In this document: positions 1 through 8,443 of the stretch, piece by piece | Position numbering within the stretch: the stretch's first letter is position 1 | How the letters are laid out: every line of letters starts with the position of its first letter | NCBI RefSeq assembly: GCF_005116445.1 | Contig: NZ_SWBQ01000004.1 | Span: 186,001 to 250,000 of the forward strand | Source of the DNA: Pedobacter frigoris | GTDB lineage: Bacteria; Bacteroidota; Bacteroidia; Sphingobacteriales; Sphingobacteriaceae | Length of the DNA stretch: 64,000 bases | Reading direction: 5' to 3' | Notes under the pieces: generated by a model | Database searches by the model: none | What the model was told of the DNA's origin: nothing | Seen by the model: the letters and a program-made list of their open reading frames with translations, nothing else | Translations under genes and position numbers: made by a program

Positions 1-251
1 AGATTATATTTTCAACTCATAACCTCGTTTCTGATCACTCTTTTAATGAATTTCAACTTATTTTATGCCGGAATGTGTTGATTTATTTCGACAGAGATCT
101 CCAGCACAAGGTACTTAGTCTTTTTGATGAAAGTTTGGAGGAATTAGGGTATCTGGCTCTGGGAACAAAGGAGACAATAAATTTTTCGCAAATTACCGAT
201 AGATATAAGCGGTTACAAACAGAGAAAATTTGGCGAAAGGTTGAGGTATGA
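1..251 (+). CDS. cheR: CheR-type protein methyltransferase, C-terminal end (partial)
   Basis: The gene enters from the left edge; the readable frame begins at base 3 and stops with TGA at 249-251. The visible 82 residues include FNEFQLILCRNVLIYFD, which matches the conserved FDlIfCRNVLIYF block of the SAM-dependent CheR methyltransferase core, followed by a GYLALGTKETI segment typical of the domain's end. The family methylates glutamates of chemoreceptors using S-adenosylmethionine. The stop overlaps the start of the following cheB gene (ATGA), so the two are translationally coupled. In Bacteroidota such CheR/CheB pairs often serve non-motility sensory systems; nothing here shows which receptor is served. 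N-terminal part not visible. Confidence 0.85.
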   Translation, partial: IIFSTHNLVSDHSFNEFQLILCRNVLIYFDRDLQHKVLSLFDESLEELGYLALGTKETINFSQITDRYKRLQTEKIWRKVEV

Positions 252-811
252 AAAAGTGTGAAGCATTTATAATCGGGGGATCTGCAGGAAGCTTAGACGT
301 TCTTTTAAGGCTGCTTCCCAGGATTGATGCGGCGATACCTTTTCCTATAATTATCGTTATTCACAGAAAACATGGTTCAGATTCTTTACTTACTGATTTG
401 TTGTCCAGTCGAACAAAGTTAATCGTTAAGGAGGTAGATGAAAAAGAAAATATTGTAGCCGGTACCGTTTATATTGCTCCATCAGACTATCATCTGCTGA
501 TAGAACGGGATAATACCTTTTCATTAGATTATTCAGAGAAGATAAATTATTCACGCCCGGCTATTGATGTGACTTTCCAGACCGCGGCCGAGGTTTATAA
601 AAGTAATTTATATTGTTTATTACTTTCAGGCTCAAATTCTGATGGAGTAAATGGCCTTAAGAGCGTTCAATTATGGGGAGGTAAAACCTTAATTCAGGAT
701 CCCGCATCGGCGCAAGTCGCTTACATGCCAGCTCAAGCTAAGCTGCATGTAAAAATAGATCATATATTAGGCATAGAAGATATGGGAGATTTCATAAATT
801 TGTTGGCTTAA
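248..811 (+). CDS. cheB: CheB-type methylesterase domain protein (stand-alone)
   Basis: 187 residues consisting only of the CheB catalytic domain, without the N-terminal receiver of classical CheB. The catalytic triad is visible: Ser12 in GGSAGS, His39 in IHRKHG and Asp132 in LSGSNSDG (usual form LTGMGxDG). The family removes methyl groups from, or deamidates, chemoreceptor glutamates/glutamines. It starts inside the stop codon of the upstream cheR and is followed 15 bp later by a single-domain receiver. Lack of a receiver means its activity is not directly phospho-gated unless the downstream receiver acts in trans, which is inference. Confidence 0.88.
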   Translation: MKKCEAFIIGGSAGSLDVLLRLLPRIDAAIPFPIIIVIHRKHGSDSLLTDLLSSRTKLIVKEVDEKENIVAGTVYIAPSDYHLLIERDNTFSLDYSEKINYSRPAIDVTFQTAAEVYKSNLYCLLLSGSNSDGVNGLKSVQLWGGKTLIQDPASAQVAYMPAQAKLHVKIDHILGIEDMGDFINLLA

Positions 812-826
812 TTAATATCTGATTGA

Positions 827-1195
827 ATGGATAAGAATAAAAGAGTATTTGTATTTGATGATAACCCAGATATTTTGGAGTTGTGTACAATCATATTGGA
901 GGATGCTGGTTATGATATCAAGACTTCATCTACTTCTAATGATATTATAGCTCAGGTCTTATCTTATACCCCTGATATTATTTTTATGGACAATTGGTTG
1001 CCTGATGTTGGAGGTATTGATGCAACCAAGGAGCTAAAAAGACATGAGACGTTAAAAAATATTCCTGTTATCTATTTTTCGGCCAATAATGATGTGAAAG
1101 CGCTTGCAGAACAGGCAGGAGCTGACGATTATCTATCTAAGCCTTTTGATATTCAGGAACTTGAAGATATCGTAAGTAAATACATCTTGCTATAA
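827..1195 (+). CDS. single-domain response regulator (receiver)
   Basis: 122 residues forming one receiver domain and nothing else. The acidic pair Asp11-Asp12, the phospho-acceptor Asp55 (FMDNWLPD), the switch Ser in YFSANND and the conserved Lys in LSKPFD are all present. There is no output domain, so it must act by protein contact, either as a phosphate relay/sink or on the neighbouring CheB-like esterase. It lies 15 bp after cheB and is closed by a strong hairpin terminator, so it is the last gene of this operon. Confidence 0.9.
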   Translation: MDKNKRVFVFDDNPDILELCTIILEDAGYDIKTSSTSNDIIAQVLSYTPDIIFMDNWLPDVGGIDATKELKRHETLKNIPVIYFSANNDVKALAEQAGADDYLSKPFDIQELEDIVSKYILL

Positions 1196-1204
1196 CGTTA
1201 TATA

Positions 1205-1240
1205 AAAAAAGCCGGTGTCATTCCTAACACCGGCTTTTTT
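1205..1240. terminator. bidirectional intrinsic terminator
   Basis: Perfect 8-bp stem GCCGGTGT/ACACCGGC (1211-1218 with 1227-1234), with an A run before and a T run after. It sits between the convergent receiver gene and M49 peptidase gene, so it can serve both strands. Confidence 0.85.
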
Positions 1241-1252
1241 CTTTAAAGGGGA

Positions 1253-2935
1253 TTATTTTACTCCCAGAACATCAACTCCCTGTTCGAAAATAACGTCTAC
1301 AGGAATGCCTTTTTTCGTTAATTTGTCGAGGTCTGACTGTAGTTCTGCTGAAATTACAGCTTTTTCTTTCTGCGTTTTCTCAACAGCGACCTTGTCGCCA
1401 TTTCCCTGCAAAGTGAGGATAAGCCGGCTTAATTTGTTCATGGAATTTTCAAACTTAAGGAAGTCGACTTTATAAGTTCCGTTATCATTTCTGATGAATG
1501 CCCCATTTTCTTTAAAGAAATTGAAGCATTGCATGTTCGCTTTACCATGTGCACTTGCAGCACCAAACCTTACAGAACGTAAAATTCCAGTCATGTACGT
1601 GGTATAGAATTGTTTGATGTCTCCTTCAAGTTCTCCTTTTTTAAGCAGGCCTGTAACCATATATAATCCCAGGACATCAGCTTTTCCCTCTTCCAGCCAT
1701 GAATATTGTTCCTGAAGTGCCTCTTTTACAAAGCCTTTACCAGTTATTGTATTTTTTATACCTAGTCCGTGAGCCACTTCGTGAAACATAACGTTCGCAA
1801 AGAAGGCATCGAAATTGATGTATTGTTGCTGGTCTTTGTCTATCAGTTCGTTGGCAATGGGAACAAGGATCTTGTCGAACTTAGCCTTCATTGCATTTTT
1901 CAATTGAGAACGTCTTGTGCCTTTCTTTTGCTGAATGATTTCGTCATTAGGAAGATTTACGGCAATGGTTTTTGATCCTGCATTACAATCGCCGGCGTAA
2001 TAAACCACATCGTAGGCATTAAGTTCAGAATCTGTGCCAGGTCTTTCCTTTTTGTATTTAGCTTCTACGGGCAGGCCCTGTTGTAGCTCAGGAAGCATGC
2101 TTACATATTTAGCAAGGCGTTTGCTCCATACCTTGTCTTTTACCAATACATAGGCTTCATAAGAGGCCCGGGCATTAAATAATTTATCTTCATAATTCTC
2201 AATGGGTCCAATAATGATATCCAGATTGTTAGTTTTCATATCTAGCCAGGCATAATCACTCGCTGTGTAATTGTCGGAGACAAGAGCATCTGCACGAAGA
2301 TTAAGATATTTTTTAAAGCCTTCGTCCTCTGCTAGTAAAGCAGCCTGTTTTAACAGACTTGACGCTTTTTGCAGTTCCGTAGCGAACAGGATATGATAAG
2401 GTACGGAACTTAGTTTCCCTGTGCTATCTTTTTTAATCACTGAGTACAAACCGTACTTGTCTTTTACATCAGAATTTTTGAGTTCATCTTTAGTCATTCC
2501 TGTGGGATAAAATGTTGCGGCATCTGGTTTTGGTCCTATGCCAGAAATGAAGGGTTTATCTCCATTTAATCTGTCCCATGGTCCGTAATTGATCCATACA
2601 AAAGATTTTGTCTTTTCATCTTTAATGGAATTGAGCAAACTGTCTCTTTGCGGATAGGCTTGTTGCCAAAACAGTTCGTCCATTATTTTGGCTGCCTGAA
2701 TTAACAGAGGCAATATCTTACGTTCGCTGACAGTTAGGTCATTTATATTTGTGGTTAGTTTTACAGTTTCGTAAATAGCAAGGCGTTCATCCACATACTT
2801 TTGAAGGCTGTCTTCAACCAGAGATGTTTTTTTGTTTTGGTCATTGCTATTGCCCTGCGGGTTTGTACAGGAAGCGATTCCAGCAATAATTGAGCATCCA
2901 GCAATAAAAAGATTTGCTTTGCTAATGTGTTTCAT
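1253..2935 (-). CDS. M49 (dipeptidyl-peptidase III-like) zinc peptidase, lipoprotein
   Basis: 560 residues from the ATG at 2935; a TTG six bases upstream is possible but less likely. The N-terminus is a lipoprotein signal ending in GIASC, so the mature protein should be lipid-anchored. The zinc site is visible as HEVAH (His385, Glu386, His389) and EEGKAD (Glu415-Glu416). Family M49 enzymes cleave dipeptides from oligopeptide N-termini; the classical zinc motif is the hexapeptide HExxGH, whereas this protein has the five-residue HExxH form. Proteins of this short Bacteroidota type are often mis-named dihydrofolate reductase in databases. It is monocistronic, divergent from the downstream amidase gene. 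Substrate unknown. Confidence 0.75.
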   Translation of the reverse strand: MKHISKANLFIAGCSIIAGIASCTNPQGNSNDQNKKTSLVEDSLQKYVDERLAIYETVKLTTNINDLTVSERKILPLLIQAAKIMDELFWQQAYPQRDSLLNSIKDEKTKSFVWINYGPWDRLNGDKPFISGIGPKPDAATFYPTGMTKDELKNSDVKDKYGLYSVIKKDSTGKLSSVPYHILFATELQKASSLLKQAALLAEDEGFKKYLNLRADALVSDNYTASDYAWLDMKTNNLDIIIGPIENYEDKLFNARASYEAYVLVKDKVWSKRLAKYVSMLPELQQGLPVEAKYKKERPGTDSELNAYDVVYYAGDCNAGSKTIAVNLPNDEIIQQKKGTRRSQLKNAMKAKFDKILVPIANELIDKDQQQYINFDAFFANVMFHEVAHGLGIKNTITGKGFVKEALQEQYSWLEEGKADVLGLYMVTGLLKKGELEGDIKQFYTTYMTGILRSVRFGAASAHGKANMQCFNFFKENGAFIRNDNGTYKVDFLKFENSMNKLSRLILTLQGNGDKVAVEKTQKEKAVISAELQSDLDKLTKKGIPVDVIFEQGVDVLGVK

Positions 2936-3053
2936 ATGCAAGTTAATTTTTATAGGTTATGTAATATGTATCGAAAATACAAGATTAACATATCGATTTA
3001 ATTGCGACTAAAATAGTAAAAAATAGTAATTTCACATCTTCTATCTGCTCATT

Positions 3054-3887
3054 ATGATATATCACAATAAATTTCACACAAATAGCTTTTTTGCATTTTT
3101 GCTGCTGTTCATAGTTTCCTGTTCGACGGGAAAATATGCTGCAACTAATAAAATCTATAAGACTCAGGCTAAAGAATATTCAGAAATTCTTAAATCTATG
3201 CCTCCGGTAAATCAGACAATAACCACATTGCCACCAGATCAGCAAATGTGGATAGGATCTGTAAATTTCGGCATTCGTAAACCGAATTATGTTATCCTTC
3301 ACCACACCGCGCAAACATCATCAGATCTTACAATAAAGGTATTTACGCGTAAAAAAGAGGGCGTTAGTTCACATTACCTTATTGGAAGAGACGGAAAGGT
3401 GGTTCAATTGGTGAATGATTATCTAAGAGCAAATCATGCAGGAGTGAGTAAATGGGGTAATGAGACTGATTTAAACTCTTCCTCAATAGGAATTGAACTT
3501 GATAATACCGGAAGTGAGCCATTCTCTGATTCGCAAATAAATGCATTGATCAGCTTGCTGACAGATCTAAAGAAAAGATACAATATTCCAACGGCTAATT
3601 TTATTGGCCACGCTGACGTAGCACCAGGCCGCAAAAATGATCCAAAGAACTTTCCCTGGAAGAAACTGTCAGAAAAAGGGTTTGGCCTATGGTATGATAG
3701 TGTGTTAAAAATGCCCCCTATTGATTTTGATGCGGGATCTGCATTGAGAATCATAGGGTACGATGTTAAGAATCTCAAAGCCGCAATAGAGGCATTTAAG
3801 ATTCATTTTGTTCAAAGTGACGTCAGTCAGGAGCTGACCCCAGCAGACAAATTAATTTTGTACAATCTTTATAAGAAGTATATGTAA
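3054..3887 (+). CDS. N-acetylmuramoyl-L-alanine amidase (Amidase_2), lipoprotein
   Basis: 277 residues. The start has a lipoprotein signal with lipobox ending at Cys23 (FIVSC). The Amidase_2/AmpD fold follows: His84 in the HHT motif, His186 in FIGHADVAPG and Asp196 in GRKNDP supply the zinc ligands known from AmpD-type enzymes, and SIGIELDN is the conserved central strand. The family cuts the lactoyl-Ala amide bond of peptidoglycan or its anhydro-muropeptide fragments; a lipid anchor places it in the envelope, suggesting wall recycling or remodelling. About 70 residues after the core have no domain I recognise. It is a single gene ended by a strong terminator. Confidence 0.88.
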   Translation: MIYHNKFHTNSFFAFLLLFIVSCSTGKYAATNKIYKTQAKEYSEILKSMPPVNQTITTLPPDQQMWIGSVNFGIRKPNYVILHHTAQTSSDLTIKVFTRKKEGVSSHYLIGRDGKVVQLVNDYLRANHAGVSKWGNETDLNSSSIGIELDNTGSEPFSDSQINALISLLTDLKKRYNIPTANFIGHADVAPGRKNDPKNFPWKKLSEKGFGLWYDSVLKMPPIDFDAGSALRIIGYDVKNLKAAIEAFKIHFVQSDVSQELTPADKLILYNLYKKYM

Positions 3888-3888
3888 T

Positions 3889-3914
3889 AAAAAAGGGGCT
3901 TAAGCCCCTTTTTT
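3889..3914. terminator. bidirectional intrinsic terminator
   Basis: A perfect palindrome, AAAAAAGGGGCTT followed directly by AAGCCCCTTTTTT, begins two bases after the amidase stop and runs into the glnS stop region. It separates two convergent genes. Confidence 0.88.
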
Positions 3915-5574
3915 ATTTATTGGTCTTTGCCCAGGCATCTTTAAGCCCAACGGTACGATTGAAGATCAAGTTTCCGGGAGTAGAATCTTTGTCTACACAG
4001 TAATACCCTTTTCTGATGAACTGATATCTTGAATCCTTGTCTGCGTTTTCAAGATAAGGTTCAATATAAGCCTGTTTTATGATTTCCATGCTGTTTGGAT
4101 TCAGGTAATCCTTAAAATCGCCTTCTTCAGCATCAGGAGACTCTACAGTGAAAAGACGATCATAAATTCTGATCTCTGCGTTTTTAGCGTGTTTGCTACT
4201 TACCCAGTGAATGGTACCTTTTACGTTAATCCCACTAGTGTCCTCACCACTTTTTGACTCGGGTATATAAGAACAATGTATTTCGGTAATATTTCCTTGC
4301 TCATCTTTTTTGAAATCCTCGCATTTGACAATGTAAGCATGCTTTAGTCTTACCATTGCACCGGGAGCCAGTCTAAACCATTTTTTTGCCGGCTCTTCCA
4401 TAAAGTCTTCACGTTCAATCCACAGTTCATTGCTGAAAGGTATTTCTCTTGTTCCGCCTTTATCTTCCGCCTCGGGATTATTCTCACCTATTAAAGTTTC
4501 ATCTTTTCCTTCAGGGTAATTGGTGATGATTAGTTTTATAGGATCCAATACCGCCATGACTCTGTTGGCTGTTTTGTTAAGGTGTTCACGTATACAGAAC
4601 TCCAGAAGACTAAGCTCAATAATGTTTTCTCTTTTGGCAATGCCTATTCGTTCACAAAATTCGCGGATGCTTTCAGGAGTATATCCACGTCTGCGAAGCC
4701 CGCTTATGGTAGGCATACGGGGATCGTCCCATCCCGTTACAACCCCGTCGTTTACCAGTTGAAGTAATTTACGTTTACTCATCACGGTGTACGATAGGTT
4801 TAGGCGTGCAAATTCATATTGTTTAGATGGGAATATTTCGAGTTTTTCAATCAGCCAGTCATACAGCTCACGGTGGGCTACATATTCCAGCGTACAAATG
4901 GAATGTGTAATGTTTTCTATACTGTCACTCTGTCCATGTGCGAAGTCGTACATTGGATAAATACACCATTTATTTCCTGTACGGTGATGTTCGGCATGTT
5001 TGATCCTGTAAATTATAGGATCTCTCATGAGCATATTTGTGCTTTGCATGTCGATTTTTGCACGCAATATACATGCTCCATCTTCGAATCCCCCACTTTT
5101 CATGCGGCTGAAAAGGTCGAGGTTTTCTTCGATACTTCGGTTTCTGTACGGGCTGCTGCTGCCGGGCTCTGTAGGAGTGCCTTTTAAGGCCGCAATTTCA
5201 TCAGCGGTACTGTGATCCACATATGCCAGATCTTTTTTGATTAGAGTCACCGCATATTCGTATAATGTATCAAAGTAATCGGAGGTATAAAGTTCATTTT
5301 TCCATTGAAACCCAAGCCACTTAATGTCGTGTTGCTGACTGTCGACATATTCCGTCTTTTCAGTTACTGGATTTGTATCGTCGAACCTAAGGTTTGTGTA
5401 CCCTCCGTATTTTTGTGTTAATCCGAAATTTAAGCAGATTGCTTTGGCATGACCTATGTGCAGGTATCCATTGGGTTCCGGTGGAAAACGAGTAATTAAA
5501 GTCTCGTATTTCCCGCTGTTTAAATCGTTCTCAATGATCTCTTCAATAAAGTTCAATGATCTTTCCTCACTCAT
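3913..5574 (-). CDS. glnS: glutaminyl-tRNA synthetase
   Basis: Class I synthetase that charges tRNA(Gln) with glutamine. Starting at the ATG at 5574 gives MSEERSLNFIEEII, which aligns with the family's usual N-terminus; an upstream in-frame ATG at 5607 would add 11 atypical residues and would place the start before the promoter box. The Rossmann signature is visible as PPEPNGYLHIGHAKA (HIGH at 39-42), and the second ATP motif as VMSKRKLL. The long C-terminal anticodon-binding beta-barrel region is complete, giving 553 residues, the normal length. Presence of GlnRS implies direct Gln-tRNA charging. Single gene, divergent from the B12-binding gene. Confidence 0.96.
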   Translation of the reverse strand: MSEERSLNFIEEIIENDLNSGKYETLITRFPPEPNGYLHIGHAKAICLNFGLTQKYGGYTNLRFDDTNPVTEKTEYVDSQQHDIKWLGFQWKNELYTSDYFDTLYEYAVTLIKKDLAYVDHSTADEIAALKGTPTEPGSSSPYRNRSIEENLDLFSRMKSGGFEDGACILRAKIDMQSTNMLMRDPIIYRIKHAEHHRTGNKWCIYPMYDFAHGQSDSIENITHSICTLEYVAHRELYDWLIEKLEIFPSKQYEFARLNLSYTVMSKRKLLQLVNDGVVTGWDDPRMPTISGLRRRGYTPESIREFCERIGIAKRENIIELSLLEFCIREHLNKTANRVMAVLDPIKLIITNYPEGKDETLIGENNPEAEDKGGTREIPFSNELWIEREDFMEEPAKKWFRLAPGAMVRLKHAYIVKCEDFKKDEQGNITEIHCSYIPESKSGEDTSGINVKGTIHWVSSKHAKNAEIRIYDRLFTVESPDAEEGDFKDYLNPNSMEIIKQAYIEPYLENADKDSRYQFIRKGYYCVDKDSTPGNLIFNRTVGLKDAWAKTNK

Positions 5575-5595
5575 AAAAACTGTAAATTTAGTGCT

Positions 5596-5603
5596 CAAAG
5601 TTA
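5596..5603 (-). promoter_or_regulatory. -7 promoter box of glnS
   Basis: On the minus strand this reads TAACTTTG, a full match to the Bacteroidota -7 consensus TAnnTTTG, 21 bp before the chosen ATG. I see no clear TTG at the -33 position. Confidence 0.45.
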
Positions 5604-5654
5604 ACATAAAACCGCTAATTTACTTACATTTACCGCGCACTATTAGTATAAATT

Positions 5655-6074
5655 ATGAGCAACACATTAAATAGGCCAATACGTGTTTTGGTGGCGAAAG
5701 TTGGGTTGGATGGACATGATAGAGGTGCAAAAGTAATAGCCACATCATTAAGAGATGCAGGCATGGAAGTAATTTATACCGGTTTGAGGCAGACTCCTGA
5801 AATGGTTGTAAATACGGCTTTGCAGGAAGATGTGGATGCGATAGGTGTTTCAATTTTGTCTGGCGCTCACATGACTGTTTTTCCTAAAATCGTTGATGTT
5901 ATGAAACAGAAAGGTTTAAACGAAGTATTGCTGACCGGAGGGGGTATCATCCCTGAAGCTGATATGAAAAAGCTAAAAGAAATAGGGGTGGGTGAATTGT
6001 TTGCTCCAGGGACCACGATGGTTACCATCGTTGATTATATTAAAAATTGGGTTGCTGAACATAGAAATTTTTAA
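5655..6074 (+). CDS. stand-alone cobalamin (B12)-binding protein, methylmalonyl-CoA mutase C-domain type
   Basis: 139 residues equal to the C-terminal B12-binding domain of acyl-CoA mutases. The lower-ligand motif DxHxxG is visible as DGHDRG (Asp19, His21, Gly24), and the Rossmann strands VGVSIL-type and LLTGGGIIP follow. Such free small subunits pair with a separate large catalytic subunit to isomerise acyl-CoA (for example methylmalonyl-CoA/succinyl-CoA). No large subunit lies in this window, so its partner is elsewhere or unknown. The next gene, a crotonase, begins 2 bp after the stop, so the two are cotranscribed and likely share an acyl-CoA pathway (inference). Confidence 0.88.
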   Translation: MSNTLNRPIRVLVAKVGLDGHDRGAKVIATSLRDAGMEVIYTGLRQTPEMVVNTALQEDVDAIGVSILSGAHMTVFPKIVDVMKQKGLNEVLLTGGGIIPEADMKKLKEIGVGELFAPGTTMVTIVDYIKNWVAEHRNF

Positions 6075-6076
6075 CC

Positions 6077-6859
6077 ATGGTTTATCAAAATATTTTATCC
6101 GAAGTAAAAGAAAGGATTCTTTACATTACAATAAATCGCGAGCATAAATTAAATGCGCTAAATAAAGCAACATTGGTGGAACTCGCCGATGCTATCGCCT
6201 TTGCCGGCAATAGCGAAGAAGTAAGCGGGGTTCTTTTAACCGGGGCAGGAGAAAAAGCTTTTGTTGCTGGTGCGGATATTTCTGAGTTTTCTGACTATAC
6301 TATTGAACAGGGAATGGTGTTGGCAAGGGAAGGTCAGACAAACGTTTTTGATGCTATTGAAAGCTGCCCCAAGCCGGTCGTGGCTGCGGTAAATGGATTT
6401 GCTCTTGGTGGTGGATTAGAGCTTGCAATGGCATGCCATATGCGGATCGTAAGTGAAAATGCTAAACTTGGGTTGCCGGAAGTTACATTGGGTCTGATAC
6501 CCGGATATGGTGGTACTCAGCGTCTGACGCAATTGGTAGGCAAAGGCAAAGCAATAGAGATGATTGTAACAGCTGATATGATATCAGCTGAACAGGCGGA
6601 AAAAATCGGGCTGGTGAATTATGTTGTCTCTCAGCCGGAATTAATCAGAAAGGCTGAAGAGTTATTGAATAAAATTAAACTTCGTGCACCCCTGGCAGTC
6701 GCCAGCGCTTTAAAGGCTGTTAATGCCTCGCTGAAAGATGGATTAAATGGATTTGATGTTGAAATAGAGGAATTTGGCAAGTGTTTTGGAACCATTGACT
6801 TTAAAGAAGGAACCTCTGCATTTTTAGAGAAAAGAAAGGCCGACTTTACCGGGAAGTAG
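6077..6859 (+). CDS. enoyl-CoA hydratase/isomerase (crotonase family)
   Basis: 260 residues, the normal length. The oxyanion-hole segments are AGADISEF (64-71) and GFALGGGLELAMACH (107-121). Both catalytic glutamates of true hydratases are present, Glu115 and Glu135 (in LPEVTLGLIPGYGG), with the same 20-residue spacing as in mitochondrial enoyl-CoA hydratase. This supports hydration of 2-enoyl-CoA to 3-hydroxyacyl-CoA in fatty- or amino-acid degradation. Cotranscribed with the upstream B12-binding subunit (2 bp gap). Exact substrate not decidable from sequence. Confidence 0.9.
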   Translation: MVYQNILSEVKERILYITINREHKLNALNKATLVELADAIAFAGNSEEVSGVLLTGAGEKAFVAGADISEFSDYTIEQGMVLAREGQTNVFDAIESCPKPVVAAVNGFALGGGLELAMACHMRIVSENAKLGLPEVTLGLIPGYGGTQRLTQLVGKGKAIEMIVTADMISAEQAEKIGLVNYVVSQPELIRKAEELLNKIKLRAPLAVASALKAVNASLKDGLNGFDVEIEEFGKCFGTIDFKEGTSAFLEKRKADFTGK

Positions 6860-7042
6860 TTTTAATCTATTGCAAAGTGTTATTGCAGTTTATTAAACAT
6901 GAATTCAACTTTGAATGGCAGCCTTAAGCAGTGCTTGAATTATGTTGTGGGGCGGGTTTTATAAAAGTGTAGAAAATATTTCCCATTATAAAAAAACTAG
7001 CTATATTTATGTCACGAATGCGCTCTAACCATAAATCCTGAT

Positions 7043-8443
7043 ATGAGAAAAATATTGATTGTTGATGATGAAGTAAACATAGGTTTATTATTATCTAGAT
7101 TTTTAACCAGAAATTCATTTAGTGTATCTACTGCTACAAGTGGTGTAGCTGCTATGGAGTATTTGGCAAAAGAAACGTATGATCTTGTTTTGTGTGATTA
7201 CAGACTGGAAGATACTGATGGGAAGGAAATGCTCATTAAGATTAAAGAAAGTTATCCAAGTACCGGTGTGATCATTATTACTGGTTATTCAGATATAAAA
7301 TTGGCTGTTGAGCTAATTAAATTAGGAGCTTATGATTACATCACAAAGCCATTGTACCCTGATGAAATATTAAATACTATTAATAAAGCAATAGAAACCC
7401 AAATCGCATTGAATGTTGATCAGAACGAAGCCTCTGTGGATGCGCCTAAGCAAAAAACTGTAAAACAGACGTATAATTCTTCAGAGAATTTCGTAGCAGG
7501 CCAAAGCGCAGCTTCCAAAGAACTGTTAAAGCAGATACAACTGGTTGCCCCGACATCCTATAGCGTTATTTTAACGGGTGAAAGTGGTACAGGAAAAGAA
7601 TCTGTTGCTAAGGCAATCCATTTGAACAGCCCCCGAAAAGACCGGCCTTTTGTAGCAATGGATTGCGGATCTCTAACCAAAGAATTGGCTGGAAGTGAAT
7701 TTTTTGGTCATGAAAAAGGTTCATTCACCGGAGCTCTTTATACTAAGATTGGGCATTTTGAGATGGCGAATGGTGGAACCCTGTTTTTGGATGAAGTAGG
7801 TAATCTTTCCTACGAAATACAGGCGGCTCTTCTAAGAACTGTTCAGGAAAGGAAGATCAAAAGAATCGGCAGTACCAAAGAAATAGATTTGGATGTGAGG
7901 ATTATTGTTGCTACCAATGAGAATCTTGCTAATGCCATTCAGAAAGGGAGATTCAGAGAAGATCTTTACCATAGGTTTAATGAGTTTTCCATAAGTCTTC
8001 CTCCTTTAAGCCAGCGTGGTAGCGATATTATGGTCTTTGCCAATACCTTTTTAGGGGTGGCAAACCAGGAATTGGGTAGAAATGTCCAAAGCTTTTCAGA
8101 AGAGGTAGAAGATTGTTTCTTGACCTATAACTGGCCTGGAAATGTAAGGGAGTTGAAGAATGTGGTAAGAAGAGCAACCTTACTTACTGAATCTCAGGAG
8201 ATTCAATTAAAAGCATTGCCTCTTGAAATTTCAACTTATGCAAAAGCATCTGCGATCGAAAACTCAATTTCTTCACGTGTTGATAAGCCCAGGGATTTAA
8301 AGAATGCCGCTTTGGAAGCAGAATATGATGCGATCCTAAAAGTATTGAGGGAAGTTAACTTTAATAAAACCAAGGCAGCTAAAATCTTAAATATCGACCG
8401 AAAGACATTATATAATAAGATGAAAGCTATTAATTTGGAGTAA
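7043..8443 (+). CDS. sigma-54-dependent response regulator (NtrC family)
   Basis: 466 residues in three parts: a receiver (about 1-120; Asp8-Asp9, phospho-site Asp52), an AAA+ ATPase (about 150-390; Walker A GESGTGKE at 179-186, the sigma-54-contact loop GSFTGA at 226-231, FLDEVG Walker B), and a C-terminal Fis-type helix-turn-helix (NKTKAAKILNIDRKTLYNKM). On phosphorylation such proteins oligomerise and open sigma-54 promoters. The next gene, a histidine kinase, starts on the base after this stop, so the pair is very probably a cognate two-component system. The loop has Ser where GAFTGA has Ala, a tolerated variation. Confidence 0.93.
   Translation: MRKILIVDDEVNIGLLLSRFLTRNSFSVSTATSGVAAMEYLAKETYDLVLCDYRLEDTDGKEMLIKIKESYPSTGVIIITGYSDIKLAVELIKLGAYDYITKPLYPDEILNTINKAIETQIALNVDQNEASVDAPKQKTVKQTYNSSENFVAGQSAASKELLKQIQLVAPTSYSVILTGESGTGKESVAKAIHLNSPRKDRPFVAMDCGSLTKELAGSEFFGHEKGSFTGALYTKIGHFEMANGGTLFLDEVGNLSYEIQAALLRTVQERKIKRIGSTKEIDLDVRIIVATNENLANAIQKGRFREDLYHRFNEFSISLPPLSQRGSDIMVFANTFLGVANQELGRNVQSFSEEVEDCFLTYNWPGNVRELKNVVRRATLLTESQEIQLKALPLEISTYAKASAIENSISSRVDKPRDLKNAALEAEYDAILKVLREVNFNKTKAAKILNIDRKTLYNKMKAINLE

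Noticed and set aside
1215-1475. Plus-strand open frame over the M49 gene end
   Set aside because: It lies across the terminator and antisense to a clear peptidase gene, with composition of a reverse-strand shadow.
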